This document shows positions 11,150 to 21,532 of a DNA stretch of 64,000 nucleotides, piece by piece; the first letter of the stretch is position 1; every line of letters starts with the position of its first letter. A program made the position numbers and the translations under genes. This DNA is from Notospermus geniculatus. Lineage: Eukaryota; Nemertea; Pilidiophora; Heteronemertea; Lineidae. The notes under the pieces are model-generated. The model was not told the origin of the DNA and ran no database searches. It was given only the letters and a program-made list of their open reading frames with translations. The stretch spans positions 7,392 through 71,391 of the forward strand of contig NMRB01000833.1 of the NCBI GenBank assembly GCA_002633025.1, in the 5' to 3' direction.

Positions 11150-11285
11150 ATGCCGTATAACATGACGGGTCATCCCTCCATAGTAGGTCTAAACCCATTT
11201 TTGAAGGCCTCCATGTTACTTACGTTCACTAGTTCTGTAGGAAGGTTATTCCACGCCGGAGTTCTGTTCTTCACTCTCTCTCTTA
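11150..11285 (-). pseudogene. CR1-like LINE C-terminal fragment
   Basis: The minus frame gives AWNNLPTELVNVSNMEAFKN then a stop a few residues later, the usual end of CR1-like reverse transcriptase proteins (W..LP..VV....SV..FK). It is interrupted by the plus-strand LINE tail at 11262-11463; the text resumes after the target duplication at 11474. Confidence 0.65.
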
Positions 11286-11473
11286 TCTTTTGTACTTAGT
11301 AATTTTATTTTGTGATCAGTTCAATGTATGGTTTATTTTCTCCTGTCGGCCAGACAGTTTGTTCTTTTTGTATCATCTCTTCCTTCCAGGGCCAATAATG
11401 CTCTGCTTCGGCCCTGGACTCCTGTACTACTTATTTTAATTTCAATAAACCATACATACATACACACGCCGGA
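11252..11473 (+). mobile_element. 5'-truncated LINE 3' tail with 10-bp TSD
   Basis: CACGCCGGAG occurs at 11252-11261 and again at 11464-11473, flanking about 200 bp that end in CAATAAACCATACATACATA, a CATA-type tail of CR1/L2-like LINEs. The interior contains a stem (CCAGGGCC...GGCCCTGG). The insertion lies inside the opposite-strand LINE fragment, so it is younger. Confidence 0.75.
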
Positions 11474-11484
11474 GGTACCATATT

Positions 11485-11604
11485 AGGGAGGTTTCGCAAG
11501 CGCCCGGTTAGGCCCTACGACGACGTTTATCTATTGTGTGGGTATACCCAAACAATAGATAAACGTTGTCGTATGGCCTAACCGGGCGCTTGCGAAACCT
11601 CCCT
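11485..11604. mobile_element. AGGGAGGTT palindromic MITE, copy 1
   Basis: A near-perfect palindrome beginning AGGGAGGTTTCGCAAGCGCC and ending with its complement, with 3-bp ATT on both sides (11482-11484, 11605-11607). Arms of about 55 bp. It shares only terminal sequence with copies at 49930-50079 and 59042-59175. Confidence 0.85.
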
Positions 11605-11830
11605 ATTAAAGAATTCGTTCCTCCTAGCTGAAGTCCTTGATCATTCAATGCAGACTTTATAGTTGTGCCCTGGACATTGGCCACTGCCAGCTGTTCCTCC
11701 CTCGTCGCACCTCTTTTTCTCAGGTCCGTTATCGTTGCCTTGCGGATTTGCGTGGTGGTTATCGGCCGAATTTCAGCCTCTGGAATACCACGAGATTTCT
11801 GATGAATCCACCAAGTAGCTTGGAGAATGT

Positions 11831-12670
11831 CAGTGGAACCTCGGTAAGGGGACCACCCAAGGGACTGGAGCAAGTGGTCCACTTAGGTGAGGTGGTCCTG
11901 TTACCGAAATTGTCAGACCAAATATGAAATACATGTATGTATATGACAGTGTATTCTTGCCAAAACTTAAATAACACTGTTTAGATTATCTCGTCTTCTC
12001 ACATGTCATGAAATACTAAGACTAAAGGACAGTGCTTAAATTGACCCCCATCTTCTCACATGTAATGTGAAATAAGATGAAAGGGCACCGCTTGAATCCA
12101 TCTCATCTTCTCACACTTTGGATGTGATGGAATAAGATTGTGTACAACGCTCTGTACAATTCCATGTCAGTAACACCAACAAACTGTTATGATGCACACC
12201 AATTAACCACATTGTGTTCCTTCATGTGTGATTAAGTTGTTATTGTCGAACTGTTTGTCACCTTTGCAAGCTCAATTGAAAGCCTACAACTGCACACATA
12301 CAGTACCCAGCATGTAACAAAATTCTTAAATTGAGTGTGTAACTGAAGGTCAATACTAAAGTGATTATTATTCTATTGAATCAAACCAGAAAATATGAAA
12401 TAAAGGTGATCTAAACTCATTTACATCATTGCAGCAGGTAGTTATTCAGTTCAGATGTCTTTCTGTTTACGGTCACTGGTCCACTTAGGTGGTGAATTTT
12501 GGTCTTTGGGACTGCCAATTTGAGTGGTCCCGGTCCGGATACCGAGGTGGTCCTGTTACCGAGGTCATGTTAATGGAAATTAATGATAAAATAATCGGGA
12601 CTGGACTAAAGTGGTCCACTTAACTGAGGTGGTCCCGTTACCGAGGTGGTCCCCAACCGAGGTTCCACTG
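11831..12670. mobile_element. CAGTGGAACCTCGG element (840 bp) inserted in the recombinase gene
   Basis: Starts CAGTGGAACCTCGGTAAGGG and ends with the inverted GGTTCCACTG. Internal GGTGGTCC/TACCGAGG words repeat near both ends. The terminus resembles pogo/Tc1-type TIRs, but the flanks (GT and AC) do not show a TA duplication. Imperfect ~62-bp tandem units around CTTCTCACATGT lie at 11990-12140. Noncoding. Confidence 0.65.
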
Positions 12671-13739
12671 ACGCAGCCAGGGCATTCGGCTTCTAGCTAG
12701 AACGAAAGATAGTTTCTGCGCCATGGGCGCCCGAAGAGGGCGAACATACTCGATGTAACTGGAGATCGCAGTGTGCTGCTCTTTCGTCAGGGACAGCGGG
12801 CAAGTTTTCGACATCTTGCTTTTGTGGTCGAGGATGCTCATACCGAAGTATTTACCATCCTCGTCGCTCCACTTGCCGCGCTTAAATTCGGCAACCGTCA
12901 GTTTTGCCTACTCTCCTGCTCTTTTACAGTTTGGCAGTAGAACAGACATGATCAGAGTGTTTCTTAATCTAATGAAGTCACTCTGTGACGCACATAGAGC
13001 CTTGTCTGCCAAGCTGGTGCATGCATGCGTGCCATATTTCCGAATCTTCAAACTCGGCGATGGCATCCAACTCCGCCCAGTTGTCGAAGTCAGCTTCGGC
13101 AGCGGCCTTTACAAGCTCTTTATTCGACCTTTTTCTGATCTTGCCCTGAAATCCGTCGATGCTGGTGTAATAGTCATCGAAAGTGTTTTGGCCATCGATC
13201 CACCCTACCGACACTTTCTGCCTGTTAATTGACTTTGCACATTCCTCTAGTTTGTTGAGTGTGACGCAGAAATTGTTCGGCGTGGTGTACTTGTATTATC
13301 CGTTTGAAACTCATTTTTCAAATACACCATCCTTATCTCTTATCTCGTGGATTTTTCCTAGGTGAACCAAGTTAAATATGTCGCTGCCGGCCAAGGCTAG
13401 GCAAACTACTCGCAAACGCGAGACATGGTCTAGTGCAGTTCTTTCATTGTCCATCGTGTTGACGAGATAGATACTCGCACAGTAGGCTATCTAGTGCAGA
13501 AGGTTCATCACCTTTTTCGGCAGCATGCTTTGCCATTTTTTTCTTTGCCATTGAGCGCTTTTTCTAACTCCTTACCTTTCAACTTGTGTCGGGTCTTCAA
13601 GTGGCGTTGGAGGTTAATCAGACTCACGCCGCACACGGGACATTTGAAGCGATTTCTTACGCGTTTCTTCTGCGCCTTACCTTTACTTTCCACTTTGTCG
13701 CCTTCGTTGGCATCATGGCCAACACCACCATCTGCGTTT

Positions 13740-13850
13740 TCGCCTTCCTCATTACCCTCAACGTTTTCGCCTTCCTCATTACCCGCAACGTTTTCGCCTT
13801 CCTCATTATCGTCAGCGTTTTCCCCTTCCTCGTCACCTTCAACTTCTCTC
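13740..13850 (-). repeat. 27-bp coding minisatellite (acidic repeat)
   Basis: About four units of 27 bp (CAACGTTTTCGCCTTCCTC core on the plus strand). On the minus strand each unit encodes nine residues of the EGENVEGNE type, between the N-terminus and zinc finger of the recombinase-like gene. Confidence 0.8.
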
Positions 13851-14058
13851 TAGGAGAACCTGGTTTGTTCTTGGTAGATTCCCCGAATCCCGGTGGAGGC
13901 ATAACAGGGCATTCTATCATGTCCTCCTTACGGATTATAAATCCATCGTCATCAGATTCTGCGGGAGAAATACCTGGGTCTTGACAAGGCGATGGCAGCA
14001 GTTTTATGCGTTGAAGTTCCTGTTTTCTAATCACCCTGCATGGTTGAAGAAAATGTTG

Positions 14059-14158
14059 GTGGGCATTGTAGCCTGGCTCCGTCGGCCACCGTTTAGGTGG
14101 CGTTGCGTACGCAGCGCCATCTAAACGGTGGCCAGCGAAACCAGGCTAGTGGGCATTG
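14059..14158. mobile_element. TAGCCTGG palindromic MITE with 10-bp TSD
   Basis: The 80-bp palindrome (14069-14148) starts TAGCCTGGCTCCG and ends CCAGGCTA, flanked by GTGGGCATTG (14059-14068 and 14149-14158). The paralogous locus at 43775-44136 carries the same insertion at the same place. Confidence 0.85.
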
Positions 14159-14346
14159 TAAATGATTGGAAGTTTCTTCATGCATTTTATTCGCTTAGGG
14201 GTAAAAAATATAATGGCACCCACTTAAGGACCACCTCCATGTCATTCTCAGCATTCCCTGTGAAAATGGTGTCATTTCGATCAGAAACCACGGAGGAGTT
14301 AGCGGTCGAACGTAAAGTGCCACCGTCAATTATAATATAGATTTAT
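14159..14346 (-). other. 5' flank of the recombinase-type element
   Basis: Homologous in inverted orientation to 43776-43973. Similarity between the two copies stops at about 14346 (AATCTATATTATAATTGACG read on the minus strand), which is a candidate 5' border of the transposon. Confidence 0.55.
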
Positions 14347-14410
14347 ACATGTACATGCGTCTGTATACTAACGATGACATTAATATCATCAAAGCTGTTA
14401 ACACAATTTT

Positions 14411-14522
14411 AGGGCCGTATTTTAGAACGTTCCTTAGCATTAAGGTCCACCTTCAATCTATTGTTTTTACAATAGACTTAAGGTAAACCTTAACGTTAAG
14501 GAACGTTCTAAAATACGACCCT
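14411..14522. mobile_element. AGGGCCGTATTTTAGAACG palindromic MITE
   Basis: 112-bp palindrome with arms of about 45 bp (AGGGCCGTATTTTAGAACGT and its complement), no coding capacity. Confidence 0.85.
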
Positions 14523-14550
14523 TAGTTTTCCATATCGTCAAATCACACGA

Positions 14551-14790
14551 TAGCCCATTTCAAATCACTGTCCGGCTTCAGTCTTGCACTGAGGACCCTT
14601 GTCTGCTGGATTTTGCAACAATTACACCCCTCGGTAAATTTGCGAAGAATTTCTCATCAAGTGCCCTCTTTGAATCTTTCAATAATTTCGATTCCCAAGT
14701 CATCTCTCTGACTACTCGACTTTGATGGCACTGGCGGTTGCCAACATCGGCGTCATCATCAGACTCCTCGCTTGACATGTTAAGGCGTCT
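14551..14790 (-). pseudogene. MSSEESD-WES family, last exon, copy 1
   Basis: The minus strand reads MSSEESDDDADVGNRQ, then VVREMTWESKLLKDSKRALD, then after a frame change RVLSARLKPDSDLKWAIV and a stop near 14551. Copies at 18220-18352 and 39170-39477 share the acidic MSSEES/D start and the (L/M)xWES motif. In the family the region before this exon encodes a basic helical module (see copies 2 and 3), but those exons are not found upstream here. Function is unknown; it may be a transposon-carried or rapidly duplicated host gene. The frameshift indicates decay. Confidence 0.55.
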
Positions 14791-15380
14791 ATTTACTCAC
14801 CTTAACTCGCACTATAACTATTTCCGAATCGTAGTCTGTGATCAACTAGGGTTGCATCTCATTATGGACTTCGACTACGACTGTAGAGCCATCTGGTTCG
14901 TAACATCGATACTAGGATCCGAACTCCGACTCGCCAGCTGCAATCAGCTCCAAACAAGTTGAAGACGTCCGCAATCTCCAATTTCAACGACTGCAATTAC
15001 ATCTAGACACGTCGAAACGATAACGAAAACTGATTTATGAGCTACAGTTCTCCTCACAAGAATCCAGGAATTCCAGGGCAGTCCTCACAAAACAGTTCCA
15101 CATGACCAGAAAACAGTCTCTTATGCACCACAGTCTATTACAGTCCAACATTCATAACATTTTCTATATTTCATTTCTAACCGGCCCTAGTGGCCTGTGC
15201 TTAACAACCTCGATTATACCTCGACAGGTCTCTCACTCTCACGTGAGGGCAGATTTGAGAAACGATTCAGTACACGATATGGCACGATATGGCACGACCT
15301 TTAAAGAAACTGAACACTTATTGAACACTTAAATTTTAACTAAACTGGTGAGAGTTAAACTAATATAAAATCGCTTATAA
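14791..15380. other. No recognisable gene
   Basis: No supported coding exon. The tandem ACGATATGGC words near 15277-15296 are the only local repeat noted. Confidence 0.4.
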
Positions 15381-15641
15381 CAGGGCCGTTTAGACGACAA
15401 GCCAAAAAACCACATTCAGATTCAATCCGATTGGATCCGATCCACCCGCATCGGGTCTCATTTGCGTTTAGACGAGATTTGAATGTGGTCGTATGTGGTC
15501 AAATGCGGTCCAATATGGATTCGGGACCATTTTAAATCCACATTGGACCGCATTGGGTAGCGTTTACACGCAAGAGTTTTGAACCACAATCGGATTCGAT
15601 CGGATCGCATGTGGATTTTTGCCTGTCGTCTAAACGGCCCT
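15381..15641. mobile_element. AGGGCCGTTTAGACGAC palindromic MITE, complete copy
   Basis: Terminal AGGGCCGTTTAGACGACA is inverted at the right end (GTCGTCTAAACGGCCCT). The whole element folds into an imperfect hairpin with CCGATTGGATCCGAT-type words repeated. The half copy is at 312-416. Confidence 0.85.
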
Positions 15642-17159
15642 ATATTGATGACTAGTTAGATGGAAAAATAAGGCTCACAACATTATTGGCGCTTATTTGT
15701 CCATGACAAATGGGAAAACGATTGCTATTTTTAGGCAACTATAGAAAGGTCGTGATATAACTTTTAGAATTAAGCAAATGTATTGAAAAGCTAGGTGAGG
15801 CTTAAAGCCTTTTGAAACGAAGGGTGTGACTTGAAGTCTTTTAGAACAAGGGTGTGGCCTCGGAATTCCCAATGAATAATGCGAAAATAGCCTAGACTAT
15901 GCCCAACAATAACAACATGGGTGAATTCCGAGCTTCAAGATATATAGATCTAAGAAACCTCCGAACTAAACGATAAGAAACCTAATAATTAATGTAGGAA
16001 GTTTTGAACTGAACTAAGAACCATGTGAATGAACTTTTGAACTGAACTGAGAACCGAACACGAAGGGTGAAAACTCGAATATATGGATTCTATAAAGCTA
16101 AGGCTAGAACTATGAAGCAACTAGAATAGGGAACCCCGATCACGCAGACCACGCGAGAATATACGCGTGGTTTTGAACTGATAGTACACCAATGCCACCT
16201 ATTATTCATGACGATTCAAGGTGTGATTGGCCGTGCTTGGTGAACCGCATCTCTCGAACAATGGGCCTAGGTCAACGCTAGGTGTCTCGTCTGCTCTATC
16301 AGTAGTCATCACGTGACCAATTGGCGCTCCCCATTTAACACCAAGGGAACTAATACGTATCAAAGAGGGTTATACTAAGGAGAGCCATGGCCATGGGTGG
16401 GGCTCAAGTAAAACCAAGATTGCGTCCGAAATTTCCAGAAAAAGACGAAATATACGTGCAAAGAACTTAAACTAACGAACAATCACACGCAGGACACGAT
16501 AAAAGAACTATGGACGGAAAATATAGGCCTATCTCAGTGGCACAAAGAAAATTACAAGACACGCTACGAAGCTCTGGGCTTACTCTGGAGGCAGGGGACG
16601 AGATTAGAACAACGAATTATAGGCCTAACATGGCGGGAACGGAGTGAAATAGGAATTCGAAACGAGGAATTAACGAAACATACCTCAATAAGTTGAAGAA
16701 AAAACACTCCAAAGAACTAAACACTACTGAACTAAACTCCTGTCCTTACGATACCCATGCTTCGAAGTGGCCTCCAGAGCAAGACGCAGAAGAAACGAAA
16801 AGAAATCGGCGATACCAATCCTCACGACAACACGTCCCAAGAGAGACTGGCCCTGAAATCACGTGCTACTTGACTTTTATAGTGGCAGGTCTCGCGAGAT
16901 CTCGGACAATGTTGACAATTTATAGAATCGTCATAACATGACATGTAGGCAATCAGGAGCCTTGAAAAGAGCACTCAAGTTTGCTGCAAGTGGCTCAGCC
17001 AGATCTTCCTTCATGGCATCAAGGGCCTTCCTCCGCCTGGCTGTTTTCTACAAATACCCGAATTCCAGTTAATCACTTTTGAATCAGATTGGCGTTTTGT
17101 GCTTCAGTGTCCAGAGCACCTTGCTAGTTACTTGCTCATTAAAGCCTGGGTCACAAATG
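15642..17159. other. No recognisable gene; GAACTGAA-rich stretch
   Basis: No supported exon. Between 15950 and 16080 the words GAACTGAACT and GAGAACCGAAC recur, a degenerate low-complexity patch. Confidence 0.4.
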
Positions 17160-17932
17160 CACCGGGCCGCGAAATTTTTTTTCCCACTCTGGTTCCGGGC
17201 TGACATATTACTCATTTGCATATGGCCAATCATTTCTCGTGTTGTAACTGCATAATTTATGAACACGTGGAATTGTTGAAGCTTGTGGAAGCCTTTTGGC
17301 GCGTTTTCGCCTTCGTTCATACTATGTCTCAAAACACATGCCTAACTAACGTACATGTAATGGGGGAAAACGTGCACATGCACGTTTTCTTTTCATAAAT
17401 TTATATAATATGGATCTAGTTTTATAAATGGTCATGGAAAGTGGTGAAAAAAGCATTGTTATTTTCAACAAAAATTAATTGGGCCACCCCCTAGTATAAA
17501 GCAATGATACAGTGTACCAAACTATCGGTTATTTTTTTCTAGGGACGATGAGTAACAATAGCTAGATATTATGGCCTACTTTTGGATGCAGTAGCCTTGA
17601 ATGACACTTTACTTATCTCTGTACGAATAAAAAAACTACGAGAAGAGGCATCGGACATTCCAATATCAAAGCAACACACAGTGCGTTTTCAACTAGATTA
17701 CAGTGAATACAATGCTGCCGATGATCCACGTTACCAATACAATTACTGACTTGATTGACCTAACAGCATTATTGAACTCTGGATGAAGAGAACAATGCCG
17801 ACATGGGACTCGGCCATGGCGGTATTGTGTGGGGTATAGATAATGCGACATGAGTGCGCTGATTGGTCATATGCTAATAAGCTATATCTGAGCCCGGAAC
17901 CAGAGTGGGAAAAAAAATTTCGCCACCGGGCC
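17160..17932. mobile_element. Mutator-like nonautonomous element, copy 2 (755 bp, 9-bp TSD)
   Basis: The element is 17169-17923, flanked by CACCGGGCC at 17160-17168 and 17924-17932. TIRs start GCGAAATTTTTTTTCCCACT. Its interior aligns with copy 1 (5062-5994) in the same orientation with several deletions (for example about 130 bp missing near 17370). Both targets contain CCGGGC or CCCGGC. Confidence 0.88.
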
Positions 17933-18219
17933 CCGTACGATTTTCCCCACCCAGCGGCTTGCTGCGGATTTTAGAGACTGAAACTCGGGTCTAAGATGAA
18001 TCATGCCGAAATCGCCTCAATAGATAGGCGGAAAGTAGGCTGGATCAAACTGGGCACCGTAGAAATTGGCCAAAATGTCTGTTTTTACTCGCCGTACGGG
18101 CCCCGGAGTGGATATGTGACTGGGGCTTAAATGCGCAGTTGTAGGCCTACAGGCCAATGTACACAACTAGCAACCAACTAAGCTAGCAATTTTCCTTTCT
18201 GCCATCATTTCATCGTATT

Positions 18220-19270
18220 TTGTGTCTAGTATATTCGACTTGTAGCTTTTGAGAGTGTCCGATTCCCAGAGCAACTCTTTTACAATTCTCCGCCGGTAAC
18301 AATGTCTCGAACCACTCGAACCATTCCAATGGTTCGCTCTCCTCACTCGACATGTACTAAGTGACCCTTTGACAATTGAAAAGTTGATGTAGCCTGACCT
18401 TGTCTAACAAAAGGTTGATGACGTGGAAAACATTTTGTTAGACATCGCTGTACCCCGGGTGTGCTGACTACTTTCTGGAAAAAGAGTACATTGTATTCAA
18501 TTTTGGTAATTTTGCCGCGCCAATTGGGGGAGGGGGGCATTCGACGCAGATTTCTGGAATGAGAGATATCTTTGGGACTGCCGTTTACGCACCATTTTAA
18601 GTAATGAGTATAATCAACTAGCAATATACCGTTAAGCGTGCAAACGTGGTGGTCTGCCTCGCAGCATGAATTCGTCCGCTACATCCCCGCTCGTGACTGA
18701 GGCGAACAGACCCCTCAAGCGAAAACTTATTGAGCGGCCTTCGAGTATTAATAGGCTATACATGTAAGATATTTCGAAATCTTCCAAATCACCATAAGCC
18801 TGGAAAATGCCGTGAAATTATGTTCATCATCGTATGTTGCAAAAATCCTCACCTTACTTTAGTCTGTCGTAGCGTCTGCCACTGCTCAATTTCTTCTTCT
18901 TGTCTCCCTTCTGCCTGTCGCGCAAAGACCTGAAGTATGTCCCAGCTGCCTCTGAATAAAAAGAAAAGGTGACATTCATTTATCAAGAATAGACAAGGCC
19001 TGATAATAGAACCTATCTCAATTGTGATCGTACGGCCCACAGTCCACCAGCCATTGCAAATACCCTCATTATATGCATGTTGCACAATATTTTACTGCCG
19101 ACATCACTCATAGTCGCTTGACCGTGTGTTTATGTTGAATGTTTTGTGGTCAAGTGTATACATCTATTACATTACCTCTAATGTGTTTTTCACTCCATGT
19201 TCCAGGGAAATTGCATAACGTTTCTTTCGCCACCTTCTCCGTAACCTTCCGGTTAGCAGCGGCATTTTTT
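18220..19270 (-). CDS. MSSEESD-WES family gene, copy 2 (three exons)
   Basis: Three minus-strand exons can be drawn. Exon i, 19270-19176 (95 nt), lies between TTTAATTGCAG and GTAATG and reads VTEKVAKETLCNFPGTWSEK. Exon ii, 18951-18858, follows CTTTTTATTCAG and ends before GTAAGG; with the phase-1 junction it reads AAGTYFRSLRDRQKGDKKKK. Exon iii, 18352 to about 18220, starts MSSEESE and, in another frame, gives VKELLWESDTLKSYK. Copy 3 (39170-40336) has a first exon of the same length, the same phase-1 junction and the same order. The frameshift in exon iii suggests this copy is decaying. The basic helical block may bind DNA, but that is inference; no family name can be given. Confidence 0.55.
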
Positions 19271-19589
19271 CTGCAATTAAAATTTACACCTGACTATTGA
19301 TCACCACAGTGAACGCAGTATATTTCCAATCAGGAAACCATTTTTATTAAAGAGTCCTGATTTTGTAAGTGTCGATATTTACTCAGTATTAAAGATGAAC
19401 TGCATGAACAAAAGGCCCCATGCGACGAGCAAGGGAAATGCAAACGCCCTGCAAACATCTCAAATGAAGGCTCAGAACATGATAGACCCCACGATCCCAG
19501 GAGGGCGCCACCTTATTTGTCTTCGAGCTGTCAAGGTGTCAACATCCTCAGGCGAGTTCCTGCTGAACACTTTTTTTTGAAAGAAAAAA

Positions 19590-19645
19590 GTTGGGAATCG
19601 AACCCGCGCCCTGTTATGTTTGCTCCACCATCTCCCCATGGGTTT
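19590..19645 (-). other. tRNA-like / SINE head with box B
   Basis: On the minus strand GGGTTCGATTCCC (19605-19593) is a perfect Pol III box B, followed by a T run (terminator-like). The upstream GGAGATGGTGGAGC could be a decayed box A. The cloverleaf is incomplete, so this is a tRNA-derived relic. Confidence 0.4.
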
Positions 19646-19869
19646 CTTAAACTCACTATTAACTACCCATTACAACTTCTGTAGGCTACTTGAAGTCCTC
19701 CTAATGCCGGATACCAATGCACATAGGCTATTCACACTAGGCCCAAAGGACAGTCAATTCCTAGGCATCCACTGGCTTTCCTCTTATTCTCATACTGACT
19801 GTATCAGACCTGGTGCGTTGGATGATGCGTCGGCGTCGTTGTTTTATTAGATCAGTTCAGTTTTCTTTA

Positions 19870-20370
19870 ACTACTTTACAAACCCTGCTTCTTCGGCGGC
19901 TCTGACGACAAATGCAATTCTACATTCTTCCTAGTTGCCTCTTTCTTTAGATTTCTGAAGTACAGTGTTGCTGATTTCCGAAGTATAGTGTTGAATAATT
20001 AATTCGACCCGAATAATTAATTCGACCTTGGCTTCCAATCTTCCAGCTGCTTTAACACGTGATTAATACTCTCCGAATTATTGTTCGTCCAGTTTGGTAG
20101 AATGTGCTTGTTTAATTTTCATTTTAACTTCGAAAACTTCATCGTTGATGGCTGGTCAGTGGAATGAGTCTTTTCGTTAGATAATCCCCGAATTGTGGCA
20201 TTTGTGTGACGGCATTAACAATGGTTGCACATCGTTCCCCAAAAACAGTGGCGTCTTTGGAGTCCGTCAGTCCCCTTGCCCCAATATCATGTCCATTATC
20301 TTCTTTCGTTCACTCTCCGCACAGCCGACTTTATTTCGAAGGTAGTCAGCGGTAGCCTATGATTACGCAG
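19870..20370 (-). pseudogene. MULE-type transposase fragment (family M1, copy 1)
   Basis: Across three frames the minus strand gives KKIMDM, SKDATVFGERCATIVNAV, PQFGDYL, then PNWTNNNSESINHVLKQLED followed by WKPRS. The same order (YLKDK..., DDSTVCEESV, WTNNNDESGNHMLKN, DWKPQ) occurs in the longer copy at 62498-64000. These are parts of Mutator-like/MULE-type transposases, including the C-terminal TNNN-E-NN motif. Frameshifts and a 22-bp tandem duplication (AATTAATTCGACC units near 20000-20030) break it. Confidence 0.6.
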
Positions 20371-20775
20371 ACGACAAATGCAGAGGACGTTACGTGCTTT
20401 CGGAAAGTTGAAGCTTATTGACTGTCGTTAGAAGTATAGACTTCTAAACTGGTTATAGATAGAAGATACTTATTATAACGAAAATAATTTACGATAAATT
20501 TTAAAAGGCCCGAGGCCGGAGCATTGGTGGCCCTTAAACAAATTTGAACATAGGATATAATATAAGGCGGAGAATAACAACATACGAGTAATGTAGTGTA
20601 CATGAATTTCAAAATGAGGAAAAAAAAGTGAAGTCACGTGGTGAAAGGATACAAGCCACGGACGAACAGATTACAGAAAGGATTAAACAAAACGAAAACT
20701 GGTTATCGGTTATCTACTTTTCGTAAAGTTGAGTATAGGGGCGAAAAAAGGGATTGTAGCCTCGAATGTTGACCT

Positions 20776-20886
20776 GGGGCCTGTTTCATTAAGTGACGTT
20801 AAGCTTAAGGTACCTTTAATCAAATGGAAAATGCACTGAAGTTAATGGTACCTTTCAGCTTAAAGTCACTGTATGAAACAGGCCCC
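20776..20886. mobile_element. GGGGCCTGTTTCAT palindromic MITE
   Basis: Begins GGGGCCTGTTTCATTAAGTG and ends ATGAAACAGGCCCC; the arms also pair internally through TTAAGCTTAAGGTACC. Noncoding. Confidence 0.85.
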
Positions 20887-20925
20887 TGTTTTGCACGAAA
20901 ACCGGGCCGAGTACTTTCGGGGTAT

Positions 20926-21101
20926 TCGTTTTGTCCGTGAGACGAGTAGAAAGGTACTCATATTGAGTAGAAAGGTACTGATAGCGAGTAGAAAGATACT
21001 CATAGCGAGTAGCAAGGAACTCCAAATGCAGCTCCTTGGCCCGATGAGTACCCAATTAGTAGCCAATTAGTACCTTTCTACTCATCTCACGGACAAAATG
21101 A
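20926..21101. mobile_element. GAGTAGAAAGGTACT foldback element with 21-bp repeats
   Basis: Ends TTTTGTCCGTGAGACGAGTA and TACTCATCTCACGGACAAAA are inverted. The left arm has three 21-bp units of the GAGTAGAAAGGTACTCATA type. Confidence 0.75.
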
Positions 21102-21159
21102 CTGATGAGTAGCCCAAAGTACTCAACATGAGCCGAATTTTTTTTCAGTGTGCATTCCG

Positions 21160-21480
21160 GTGTAGTTGAATCTAATGTCTCCCGATATGTGATGTCCACC
21201 AACAATACATTTACGGATTAAAGCGGCGAATCCACTGTCGCGATTTGGGCTTGAGACGGGGTTGCGGTCCCTTGCGATCTCCTTATATGGCAATCGGAAG
21301 TCCTTATAAGGTAACCGCAAGGGAACGCAACCGCGTCTCAAGCCAAAATCGCGACAGTGGATCACCCGCGTAAGCGGCACCATTGAATTGGACTCTAGAG
21401 AGACCAAGACCCGTAATCCTGTGAGAAACAATGCAGGGGGACATCAGGCGGGTGGGGACATTATATTTCATCACACCTGT
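21160..21480. repeat. Dispersed repeat with inserted palindromic MITE (21229-21363)
   Basis: The outer sequence (AATCTAATGTCTCCCGATAT ... GGGGACATTATATTTCATCA) resembles 53938-54115. It is interrupted by a palindrome whose arms start ATCCACTGTCGCGATTT and contain GCTTGAGACG. Confidence 0.6.
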
Positions 21481-21532
21481 TTCTCCCTGTTTTCGTTTCT
21501 TTGACTGACGTCTGTCTTGGTTCATCAACAAA

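Larger units (their letters stand above)
11605..14034 (-). pseudogene. C2H2 zinc finger plus tyrosine-recombinase-like transposon gene (decayed)
   Basis: Read right to left. The N-terminus (MIRKQELQRIKLLPS, then SPAESDDDGFIIRKED) is followed by an acidic 9-residue repeat (EGENVEGNE type, 13740-13850) and a C2H2 finger CPVCGVSLINLQRHLKTRH near 13620. Then come NTFDDYYTSIDGFQGKIRK (13180) and, in another frame, the recombinase core: RNTLIMSVLLPNCKRAGE (box I arginine position), LTVAEF, SILDHKSK (lysine position) and YIEYVRPL. After a MITE (11831-12670) the frame resumes with ITTTQIRKATITDL (box II) and QLAVANVQG. The catalytic tyrosine is not visible. This architecture matches invertebrate tyrosine-recombinase transposons (Crypton-like; subgroup uncertain). 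Several frameshifts and a stop show decay. A second 5' end is at 43775-44136. Confidence 0.65.

Noticed and set aside
13494-13984. Plus-strand frames rich in Ser/Pro/Phe opposite the recombinase gene
   Set aside because: Shadow of the acidic minus-strand repeat; the minus strand carries the zinc finger and acidic repeat.
17929-18104. Possible element between GGGGCCCGTACG ends
   Set aside because: Only about 12 bases are inverted and the left end overlaps the Mutator-like target duplication; chance pairing cannot be excluded.
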